Shown here: piece by piece, positions 5,004 through 10,416 of the stretch
Layout: each line of letters starts with the position of its first letter
Numbering within the stretch: position 1 is the stretch's first letter
Assembly (NCBI GenBank): GCA_049276515.1
Contig: JBASWO010000162.1
Location: forward strand, 1 to 10,416
DNA: 10,416 nucleotides
Direction: 5' to 3'
From: JAATFY01 sp049276515
GTDB taxonomy: Bacteria; Pseudomonadota; Alphaproteobacteria; UBA9219
Notes under the pieces: generated by a model
Told to the model about the DNA's origin: nothing
Seen by the model: the letters and a program-made list of their open reading frames with translations, nothing else
The model's database searches: none
Position numbers and translations under genes: made by a program

Positions 5004-6053
5004 TTAAAATTTGCTCTTTTGACGACGCACTTCATAAAGCGCTACAGCGGCAGCATTCGAAACATTGAGACTCCCGATAGGACCACCCGTTGGCAAACGC
5101 GCTAACTCATCACATTTTTTACGCGTGAGCTGACGCAAACCATCTCCTTCGGCACCCATCACAAGAACGGTACGACCCGATAGATCCAGTTCACCAATGG
5201 TCTTTTCGCCTTCTTCAGCAAGACCCACACACCAATAGCCAGCCTGCTGGAGTTCATCCAAAGCACGCGCCAGATTAACAACATGAATTTGATGCACATG
5301 TTCTGTTGCACCCGAAGCCGATTTAGCCTGTACGCCCGTCATAACGGGTGCATTGCGCTCGGTCATGATGACAGCTCCAGCACCAAAGGCTGCAGCTGAG
5401 CGCAAGATAGCGCCCACATTATGAGGATCTGTGACTTGATCCAACATCAACAAAAGATCTGGGGGATTATCACCAGCAATAATGTCATGTAAGGGTGGCT
5501 CATGAAGTGGGGCAACTTCAATTACAATGCCCTGATGCACACTGCCAGGCGGCGTGAGACGATCCAATTCATTGCGATCAACTTTTTTAGCATCTGGACG
5601 CTTTAAGAGATTGTCCTTGGCCTCAGCTAGTGTGGCTTTAAAAGTGGCTTCACCTGCATCCGTCATCCAAACACGAAAGCAGCGGCGCTTCGGGTTCATA
5701 TAAGCAGCACGTGCCGCATGGAGACCCCAAATCAGAACACCATCGCGAGGCTTTTCCATACCACGCACCACGGATTCCGGCTTTTCATGTCTATTATTAT
5801 CCCGACGCTTGCCAGCAAAAGCTGGTTTGCCTCCAAAAGAGCGTTTCTTAGCGTAGCTCTCGCCTTTACCAGAAAAGCCGCCGTCTTTCTTAGAATGGGC
5901 GTTAAATCCGCCCTGCGAGCGCTTACCGCCCTCGGATTTGCCTGCAAAACGGCCTTCGTCCTTAGCTGTGAAGCCTGAAGGGCGACGTGGCGAGAATGCT
6001 GATTTTCCGGAGCCTGAGGCTCCTTTAGAATGTGATCGGTGCGAATGTTTCAT
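5004..6053 (-). CDS. rlmB: 23S rRNA (guanosine(2251)-2'-O)-methyltransferase RlmB, SpoU/TrmH family
   Basis: Uses S-adenosylmethionine to methylate the 2'-O of G2251 in the peptidyl-transferase P-loop of 23S rRNA. The protein has 349 residues, about 100 more than E. coli RlmB, because residues 1-95 form a basic, low-complexity Gly/Lys/Ser/Phe-rich tail. The L30e-like substrate-binding domain spans about 105-182 (VLIWGLHAARAAYMNPKRR at its start). The SPOUT catalytic domain has motif 1 at 205-224 (DQVTDPHNVGAILRSA; Asn212, Arg218), motif 2 at 297-305 (VLVMGAEGD; Glu302) and motif 3 at 320-333 (LPTGGPIGSLNVSN; Ser328, Asn330), all intact. These make a trefoil-knotted active dimer in the family. 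It is divergent from tRNA-Tyr. TrmH-family members are easily confused, but the two-domain layout favours RlmB. Confidence 0.9.
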   Translation of the reverse strand: MKHSHRSHSKGASGSGKSAFSPRRPSGFTAKDEGRFAGKSEGGKRSQGGFNAHSKKDGGFSGKGESYAKKRSFGGKPAFAGKRRDNNRHEKPESVVRGMEKPRDGVLIWGLHAARAAYMNPKRRCFRVWMTDAGEATFKATLAEAKDNLLKRPDAKKVDRNELDRLTPPGSVHQGIVIEVAPLHEPPLHDIIAGDNPPDLLLMLDQVTDPHNVGAILRSAAAFGAGAVIMTERNAPVMTGVQAKSASGATEHVHQIHVVNLARALDELQQAGYWCVGLAEEGEKTIGELDLSGRTVLVMGAEGDGLRQLTRKKCDELARLPTGGPIGSLNVSNAAAVALYEVRRQKSKF

Positions 6054-6071
6054 GGAGCAGTAATAGCGGGA

Positions 6072-6100
6072 TTGACAACAGCAAGCAAATTCCGTTACGT
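6072..6100 (+). promoter_or_regulatory. Promoter for tRNA-Tyr
   Basis: A consensus -35 TTGACA (6072-6077) is followed 17 bp later by TTACGT (6095-6100), a weak -10. The predicted start is near 6107, about 25 nt before the mature tRNA. It lies in the divergent gap with rlmB, whose ATG is at 6053. The -35 is convincing; the -10 less so. Confidence 0.5.
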
Positions 6101-6131
6101 CACACCCTCTTTTGTGGTTTTCAGCCCCAAT

Positions 6132-6217
6132 GGACAGGTGGCCGAGTGGTTAATGGCAGCAGACTGTAAATCTGCCCTCTCACGAGTACGAAGGTTCGAA
6201 TCCTTCCCTGTCCACCA
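6132..6217 (+). tRNA. tRNA-Tyr (anticodon GTA)
   Basis: A class II tRNA of 86 nt including encoded CCA. The acceptor arms GGACAGG (6132-6138) and CCTGTCC (6207-6213) pair fully, followed by A and CCA (6215-6217). The anticodon stem GCAGA/TCTGC (6159-6163, 6171-6175) encloses CT-GTA-AA with GTA at 6166-6168. A long variable arm and the T loop GGTTCGAATCC are present. Tyr is the only family with GTA and a long variable arm in bacteria. The 3' end remains intact and is the likely attachment site of the integrated element that follows. Confidence 0.97.
6190..6217 (+). other. Probable attachment site (att) at the 3' end of tRNA-Tyr
   Basis: P4-type integrases normally recombine at tRNA 3' ends, and the int gene lies 256 bp downstream in the same orientation. 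The core would be all or part of the T-arm and acceptor 3' strand. No second copy of this sequence is present in the rest of the window, so the right junction is beyond 10416. Inferred from context. Confidence 0.6.
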
Positions 6218-6305
6218 TTACACTGTTTCAGATTGTGCCTAACTGCATCTGAACGTGCTGTTTCTCCCAATAAAACCTTAGCTTCTCTGCTCCATAATGT
6301 TTTGG

Positions 6306-6379
6306 ATTGTTTCCGTGTATCCCAAGATTTTCGGGAAACAAATAGGGAAACAAATTTTGGGACAAAAACCTTGTTTCCC
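6306..6379. repeat. Repeated GGGAAACAA sites between tRNA and int (candidate integrase arm sites)
   Basis: Two exact 11-bp direct repeats GGGAAACAAAT at 6333-6343 and 6345-6355 are spaced 12 bp apart. Inverted copies flank them: ATTGTTTCC (6306-6314) and TTGTTTCCC (6371-6379). Multiple short direct repeats in the att-int gap are how arm-type binding sites of tyrosine integrases appear. The function is inferred; the repeats themselves are exact. Confidence 0.65.
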
Positions 6380-6473
6380 TACAGGGGCAAAAAGGTAATT
6401 AATTACAGAGCATTAGATGGTCCCAAAAAAGTGAAACGACAGCTCGAACTTTCACTTCGATTTTGGAGGTAAC

Positions 6474-7700
6474 ATGCTTACGACTAAACAGATTGATAAC
6501 GCCAAACCTAGCAAAAAACTTTATCGCATCTTTGATGCCCTTGGTTTGTATGTAGAAATTCATCCCAATGGCAGCAAATACTGGCGTCTAAAATATCAAT
6601 TCTTTGGAAAAGAACGCCGTCTAGCCTTAGGAAAATATCCCGAAATTTCTCTACTAGTGGCTCGGGAGAAGCGCGAACAAGCTCGCAAGCTATTAGCTGA
6701 TAAAATCGATCCAGGCACCACCAAAGCTGATCGCAAGAATGTTGCGCGGCTAAAAGTAGCAACAACCTTTGAGCTAGTTGCTCGTGAATGGCACGCCAAT
6801 CATAAAGATCGGTGGATACCAACACACAGTCGATGCATTTTGCATCGGCTGGAGTTGGACATCTTTCCTCAAATCGGCAGATTGCCAATTGCAGACATTA
6901 AACCAATTCAAGTTCTTAGTGCTGTGCGAAAAATCGAAGATCGTGGCGCACATGTCATGGCACGTCGAGCCTTGCAATACTGTGGACAGGTTTTTCGCTA
7001 CGCGGTCATAACTGAACGCGCTGAGCGTGATGCGACTAGCGAACTTAAAGGTGCTCTCAAGCCCTTTAGAAAAGGCCATTATGCAGCACTTGATGCTGAC
7101 GATTTGCCTGAGTTTATACAATCTTTTGAGCGTAACGACGCGAGGCTTTATATTCAAACTCGACACGCAATTAAACTTCTGATGTTGACGTTTGTACGCA
7201 CGAGTGAACTTATTCATGCGCGGTGGGAAGAGTTCAACTTTGAGACTAAAGAATGGACTATTCCAGCTGAGCGCATGAAAATGAGACGACAACATATTGT
7301 TCCCCTCGCCCGTCAAACCCTGAAAGTGCTGAAAGAACGCAAAGAACTGACTGGAAAATGGGAATGGGTTTTCCCTAACGTTGCGCATCCACTTCAGCAT
7401 ATGAGCAACAATACCGTTCTAGGGGCCTTGAATAGGCTTGGATATAAAGGCCGAATGACAGGACATGGTTTTCGGGCTTTGGCCATGTCCACGATCAAGG
7501 AGAAGTTGGGCTGGAGGCATGAAGTTGTTGATCGTCAATTGGCACATGCTCCAGCCAATAAAGTTGATGCGGCTTATGACCGTGCCAAATTCCTCGATGA
7601 TCGTCGTGTTATGATGCAGGAATGGGCTGACTATCTGGATAAGATTTCCGGATATGGCAGCAGCAAAGTCATTCACGTGGACTTCAAGACTGGCGAATAA
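6474..7700 (+). CDS. int: P4-type tyrosine-recombinase integrase
   Basis: Site-specific recombinase of 408 residues, the usual length for P4/CP4-type integrases, which insert elements into tRNA genes. The N-terminal arm-binding domain (DUF4102 type, about 1-90) begins MLTTKQIDNAKPSKKLYRI and includes ALGKYPEISL (51-60). A core-binding helical domain follows (about 97-190). The catalytic domain holds Arg242 (FVRTSELIHARW), Lys269, His331 and Arg334 (GHGFR), His358 and the nucleophile Tyr368 (AAYDR), so the active-site set is complete. GGAGGT at 6465-6470 precedes the ATG at 6474. It is immediately downstream of tRNA-Tyr and convergent with the xis-like gene, with 28 bp overlap at the 3' ends. 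The gene appears intact, so the element could still excise. Confidence 0.95.
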   Translation: MLTTKQIDNAKPSKKLYRIFDALGLYVEIHPNGSKYWRLKYQFFGKERRLALGKYPEISLLVAREKREQARKLLADKIDPGTTKADRKNVARLKVATTFELVAREWHANHKDRWIPTHSRCILHRLELDIFPQIGRLPIADIKPIQVLSAVRKIEDRGAHVMARRALQYCGQVFRYAVITERAERDATSELKGALKPFRKGHYAALDADDLPEFIQSFERNDARLYIQTRHAIKLLMLTFVRTSELIHARWEEFNFETKEWTIPAERMKMRRQHIVPLARQTLKVLKERKELTGKWEWVFPNVAHPLQHMSNNTVLGALNRLGYKGRMTGHGFRALAMSTIKEKLGWRHEVVDRQLAHAPANKVDAAYDRAKFLDDRRVMMQEWADYLDKISGYGSSKVIHVDFKTGE

Positions 7701-7897
7701 CGTCTATCCATCGTCTCCTTAGATTTAACGTACGCCAAATCATGGAACCACCTCTCGGCTTCTTCGCGGGCGATGAATGTGCATCGCCCGCGCTTAAAGA
7801 CCTGCAGACGTTCATCCCAAACTTCCCGATAAAATGAACTTCTTGAAATTGCATATTTCTGACAAAAATCTTTTACTCTCAATACTTCCTGCTCCAT
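7673..7897 (-). CDS. AlpA/excisionase-like helix-turn-helix protein
   Basis: A 74-residue DNA-binding protein with a MerR-like winged HTH: VLRVKDFCQKYAISRSSFYREV (5-26) followed by the wing FKRGRCTFIAREEAERWF (34-51). Such proteins serve as recombination directionality factors (Xis) or as AlpA-type activators of int. A strong Shine-Dalgarno (AAGGAGG) precedes the ATG, and the start lies 12 bp after the relaxase stop, so the two are probably one operon. Its 3' end overlaps the 3' end of int by 28 bp on the opposite strand. Which of the two roles applies cannot be read from sequence. Confidence 0.8.
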   Translation of the reverse strand: MEQEVLRVKDFCQKYAISRSSFYREVWDERLQVFKRGRCTFIAREEAERWFHDLAYVKSKETMDRRYSPVLKST

Positions 7898-7909
7898 GCT
7901 TCCTCCTTG

Positions 7910-8896
7910 TTAAAAATTGCTTCTGGGTGATGAGTTGCCGATTGCACATTCAGGCCAAAGCGCGAAAAATTTTGGTGGGTTGCGTTTGCCCCAAACTTCC
8001 CAATCACGAACGGCAGCTGGCGGCCAACCTTTTGTGCTGGGATTGATCATTTTTTGCTGATTGATCAGTTGCGTGTAACGCCCCAGCATCTTTCTCTGGC
8101 TTTGTGTTTCTTGGCCGCTGCCAAAGGTTGGAGCTGGTTGTGACTTTGAGGCTGGTGATGAAGCCAGCGCTTCCGCACGCCGAGCAGATAGAGCTGCATG
8201 GTCAGCTGGAGCGGTTTGGGTCGTTACGCCCCGTCCTCCCACCACGATCCACTTGCCATCAGATCGAGTAATTTGCGGACTGAAACCGTTTTTCTTCAGA
8301 TATTTATTCTGCAGATGAAAGAACGAGCCCTGCTTTTCCTTGATGTAGAGGCTTAGGGCTGGGGAGTTCTTTGGAAACCTGTCTTTGGTCCTTGCCCAAT
8401 CGCCATTCTCGAACCTTCTGAGGGGTACCATGATATGAACATGGTAATTGCGGCTGTCAGATCCTGGATCAGGTGCATGAATAGCCCAATCGGCGGCATA
8501 ACCACGTCTGGTAAACTGCTCACGGATGAAGTCTTTGATGAAGAGGATGTTCTTATCAAGTGGCAGCTCATGGGGTAATGCCCCTATGAACTTATGGGCA
8601 AGGATAGCTTTAGCCTTACGTGTGGTTTTATCCTCACGGACCTCTAGACGCTTCCAGAGCTGGCCTCTGTCCTTTGCCCATAGCGGAGCATCTTTGGGTA
8701 CCCAAAGCTCAGCATGCAGGATACCGCCCTTGGGCGTAAAATCAGCTGTATGGCCAAAGCCATCATCCAGCTTGGTACCGGATAGATATGCCGCATGGGC
8801 ATGGGCTTTAGGCCCAGTGCCATCGCGTCTTAGAAAATGATGTTTGAGTAACGCTACGGGCAATAGGCAACAACCTTCTGTTACCGCAAACACCAT
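7910..8896 (-). CDS. MobQ (MobA/MobL)-type relaxase
   Basis: DNA relaxase that would nick an oriT and pilot the strand during conjugative mobilisation. It has 328 residues as drawn from ATG 8896. Family features are Tyr37 in AHAHAAYLSG, aligned with the catalytic Tyr of MobA; ELWVPKDAPLWAKDR (63-77); LPHELPL (107-113); AIH140; and the metal-binding NYHVHIM (150-156; His152, His154). The C-terminal 130 residues are less conserved and lack a primase or helicase domain, so it is small for the family. Start is uncertain: ATG 8896 has no Shine-Dalgarno, while an in-frame TTG at 8863 has AGAAGG ten bases upstream and gives an N-terminus closer to the family. It precedes the xis-like gene by 12 bp. 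No type IV secretion genes are seen, so a helper conjugation system would be needed. Confidence 0.85.
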   Translation of the reverse strand: MVFAVTEGCCLLPVALLKHHFLRRDGTGPKAHAHAAYLSGTKLDDGFGHTADFTPKGGILHAELWVPKDAPLWAKDRGQLWKRLEVREDKTTRKAKAILAHKFIGALPHELPLDKNILFIKDFIREQFTRRGYAADWAIHAPDPGSDSRNYHVHIMVPLRRFENGDWARTKDRFPKNSPALSLYIKEKQGSFFHLQNKYLKKNGFSPQITRSDGKWIVVGGRGVTTQTAPADHAALSARRAEALASSPASKSQPAPTFGSGQETQSQRKMLGRYTQLINQQKMINPSTKGWPPAAVRDWEVWGKRNPPKFFALWPECAIGNSSPRSNF

Positions 8897-8909
8897 TGTT
8901 TGCAGTTAC
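8880..8909. repeat. Imperfect 12-bp inverted repeat at the relaxase start; oriT candidate
   Basis: GTTACCGCAAAC (8880-8891) and GTTTGCAGTTAC (8898-8909) match at 10 of 12 positions around a 6-nt loop and cover the annotated ATG. Read on the minus strand the order is arm, loop, arm ending CGGTAAC. MobQ origins of transfer generally have an inverted repeat next to the nick site near the relaxase gene. It could instead be an operator or hairpin controlling relaxase expression. Confidence 0.5.
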
Positions 8910-9100
8910 AGTGGCTTCACCTAGATTGCCGGGCCGTCCACAAGCTCATTCCTGGGTGGATCGCGGCTCACTGTCCGGTTCAGGTTTGTTGCCTCGCTAG
9001 GCTTCATCGGCTTTTAGCTGATGGTGGTAACTTTACATTTCTTCCGAGCATTCGATCATCAATGTGATCGGTAGCGCACCACCGGAAGAAGTTTTTTATA
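8910..9100 (+). other. Structured non-coding stretch upstream of the relaxase, ending in a terminator-like hairpin
   Basis: No gene is visible. The plus strand can fold into several stems: CCTAG (8920-8924) with CTAGG (8997-9001) enclosing GCCG-TCCAC (8933-8941) paired with GTGGA (8956-8960) and CGGC (8964-8967) across a 3-nt bulge. Further on, TTCTTCCG (9039-9046) pairs with CGGAAGAA (9083-9090) and encloses CGATCA/TGATCG (9053-9058, 9065-9070). Six T follow at 9092-9097, which looks like an intrinsic terminator on the plus strand, although no gene precedes it. It could be part of oriT or a small RNA read divergently from the relaxase. Confidence 0.45.
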
Positions 9101-9341
9101 TGAGGTCAGATTAGCGAAAAAGTTTTAATAAAAGATGATCAATTATGGTTCACAAGTTTTTAAAAAAGATCCCAAAAATCCCACTGCGCACGCCTGATCG
9201 TCCGCAGTCGTCTCTCAACGTTCCTATTTGGTGTTTTTCGTCATCCCAGATGGTGATTTTTGCTAACTTCTTTTTCTGTGCCGGATGGCACAGCTAAAAT
9301 GTCAGACACAGAATGGTTATGACAGGCGCATTACCAAAGGT
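9101..9341. other. AT-rich gene-free stretch with short hairpins
   Basis: No convincing gene. Seen are inverted repeats ACTGCG/CGCAGT (9183-9208), CTGTGCC-GGAT-GGCACAG (9276-9293, a perfect 7-bp stem) and GCATTACC-AAA-GGTAATGC (9328-9346, a perfect 8-bp dyad). None is followed by a U-tract on either strand, so they look like binding sites or RNA stems rather than terminators. A 50-codon frame starting ATG 9144 has no ribosome binding site. Confidence 0.5.
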
Positions 9342-9479
9342 AATGCTTTCACGTGTACTTATCTATTTGCTTTAAGCATTTGATAGGCCTTAAAGCATTA
9401 AAAAAATGTTTTAAGCATCCCATACTGTTATATATCAGTGCTCAAATGCTTGGTCATGTCTAGGAATATATAAATGCTT
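9342..9479. repeat. Cluster of six AAGCATT repeats in both orientations
   Basis: AAGCATT or its 6-base core occurs at 9374-9380, 9393-9399 and 9413-9418, spaced 19 and 20 bp, about two helical turns. The inverse AATGCTT occurs at 9342-9348, 9445-9451 and 9473-9479. A further copy lies just before the methyltransferase start at 10344-10350. The region is very AT-rich. On the minus strand, the pair at 9413 and 9446 can close a stem that also contains ACTG/CAGT (9424-9427, 9436-9439) and is followed six bases later by seven T, so it may double as a terminator for the methyltransferase gene. Iteron-like or operator array is the other reading. Confidence 0.55.
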
Positions 9480-9481
9480 AT

Positions 9482-10342
9482 TCAGATATACGCATATTTA
9501 AATTTTTGGGTGGACCAGGGGGTTTGTCCTACAGGAGGCATGTTATCATAGACAATATGCATAAGAGGCTCCAAATCTGATTCAACAAAACGTACATCTT
9601 CTGTAGTTTTAGCAGCTATGGAATACCAACACATCTCAGGCATGTCCCATGCGCCGCGCGAGAAAGGGTAGCCAAAAAGATCGAATACTTTATAGCCATT
9701 TTTTTCAAAAAGACTGAACCACGCATCTTTAGTGAACCCGTAAAGATCCCCAGACCATTGTCTGCCGTTTTCCAAAATGATTAGTGGGCCTTCGTTGGCT
9801 TGAAGAATTTGCTGCGCACCACATAAAGCATCATATTCACCGCCCTCTAAATCTAGCTTTATAAAACGTATATTCGGCAAGTTCAGGTTAGATACAATGG
9901 TATCAAGACGGATCAAAGGAACCTGAACAACATCCACTATTTGATCTACTAAATCTGGCCTTCTACGTATCCCACTCAAAGGATCACAATTTTTTGCTAT
10001 GTTGAAGTCAGTAAAACCATCTTTAGCACCAAGGGCCTTGCTGATAACTTCGATATTTTTAATTTGGTGCTCTTGAACAAAGTTTTCTATACGCGATGCC
10101 AAAAAAGGATTTGCTTCAACAGCGATGACGCGCCCACTCTCACCAACTTTTTCTGACAATGGCAAGGTGTGCATTCCACGATTTGCTCCACCGTCAATGA
10201 CGACATCGCCGTTGCACAGCCTATGTTCATAAATTACGCGAACAACGCGTTCGACAAAACTAAATGGTTCCCAAGCGGGATTACGGGATATTTGAAGCCA
10301 TAGCTCACGATTATCTTCAGAAAACTCGGTGGAGAGCTTCAT
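9482..10342 (-). CDS. FkbM-family SAM-dependent methyltransferase
   Basis: A cytosolic class I methyltransferase of 286 residues. The SAM-binding motif I is VVIDGGANRGMHT (47-59). Motif II has the acidic residue Glu76 in VIAVEANP (72-79). IRFIKLDLEGGEYDAL (158-173) is the characteristic FkbM segment, followed by LIILENG (187-193). FkbM proteins methylate hydroxyl groups of sugars or secondary metabolites, and in bacteria often modify surface polysaccharides; the substrate here is unknown. It is probably cargo of the element: it stands apart from the mobilisation genes and is AT-rich. No membrane segment or signal is present. Upstream only a weak AAAGA ribosome binding site is seen. Another gene may follow at the right edge, since only 74 bases remain upstream. 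Confidence 0.9.
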   Translation of the reverse strand: MKLSTEFSEDNRELWLQISRNPAWEPFSFVERVVRVIYEHRLCNGDVVIDGGANRGMHTLPLSEKVGESGRVIAVEANPFLASRIENFVQEHQIKNIEVISKALGAKDGFTDFNIAKNCDPLSGIRRRPDLVDQIVDVVQVPLIRLDTIVSNLNLPNIRFIKLDLEGGEYDALCGAQQILQANEGPLIILENGRQWSGDLYGFTKDAWFSLFEKNGYKVFDLFGYPFSRGAWDMPEMCWYSIAAKTTEDVRFVESDLEPLMHIVYDNMPPVGQTPWSTQKFKYAYI

Positions 10343-10416
10343 TAAGCATTCTTTTCTGTATATAAGTTTTGTTAGTTTGAAATGTACTCATGCACCAAGA
10401 CTAATCCACCTGAGCC

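Larger units (their letters stand above)
6218..10416. mobile_element. Left part of a tRNA-Tyr-inserted integrative and mobilizable element
   Basis: The order tRNA 3' end, repeat sites, integrase, Xis/AlpA-like protein, MobQ relaxase, non-coding oriT-like region and unrelated cargo (FkbM methyltransferase) is that of an integrative and mobilizable element. It lacks visible type IV secretion genes. The left border is the tRNA-Tyr 3' end; the right border is not in the window, so the extent shown is a minimum. Confidence 0.75.

Noticed and set aside
6233..6472. 79-codon plus-strand frame between tRNA-Tyr and int
   Set aside because: No ribosome binding site, unusual composition, and it runs through the GGGAAACAA repeat sites; better explained as att-region DNA.
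6774..7400. 208-codon minus-strand frame
   Set aside because: Entirely antisense to the integrase, whose catalytic residues are complete; a shadow frame.
9144..9296. 50-codon plus-strand frame
   Set aside because: No Shine-Dalgarno, no recognisable domain, and it spans two inverted repeats; not supported as a gene.
8910..10416. Right-hand att repeat of the element
   Set aside because: No copy of the tRNA-Tyr 3' end was found on either strand; GTCCAC at 8936-8941 is too short and sits in a different context.
1..10416. CRISPR array or insertion sequence
   Set aside because: No regularly spaced repeats of CRISPR length and no transposase or matching terminal inverted repeats were seen.

Overview
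The window reads as chromosomal DNA of a Gram-negative proteobacterium, probably an alphaproteobacterium. The RlmB-type methylase, the MerR and CsoR/RcnR metal sensors, the E. coli-like RcnA exporter and a lipoprotein signal point to Proteobacteria; the alpha placement is a soft inference from protein style. Base composition looks moderate and becomes visibly more AT-rich after about 9.1 kb.

Region 1 (1-3169) is a metal-handling cluster. A MerR-family heavy-metal activator (minus strand, cut by the window edge) reads away from its own 20-bp-spacer MerR promoter. On the plus strand follow a cysteine-rich four-helix copper storage protein (Csp/DUF326), a DUF4396 membrane protein with a His/Cys-rich N-terminal tail, and a compact operon: a CsoR/RcnR-family repressor, an RcnA-type Ni/Co exporter overlapping it by 4 bp, and a small lipoprotein. 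The repressor is preceded by a perfect G-tract operator and appears to be translated from a leaderless transcript. Together the genes suggest buffering of intracellular Cu(I) plus efflux of Ni/Co.

Region 2 (3170-6217) holds a non-coding gap with two hairpins or promoter-like signals, a small orphan plus-strand gene, and a minus-strand gene string: rlmB (23S rRNA Gm2251 methylase with a long basic low-complexity N-terminus), a small basic protein, a secreted Cys-containing protein and a small four-helix membrane protein. tRNA-Tyr(GTA) is read divergently from rlmB.

Region 3 (6218-10416) is the left end of an integrated element inserted at the 3' end of tRNA-Tyr. It contains repeated GGGAAACAA sites (candidate integrase arm sites), a complete P4-type tyrosine integrase, a convergent AlpA/Xis-like DNA-binding protein whose 3' end overlaps int, and a MobQ (MobA/MobL)-type relaxase. 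Upstream of the relaxase lies a structured non-coding stretch that may contain oriT, then an AT-rich cluster of AAGCATT repeats, then an FkbM-family methyltransferase, likely cargo. The best reading is an integrative and mobilizable element whose right end lies outside the window. No CRISPR array, IS element or rRNA is visible.
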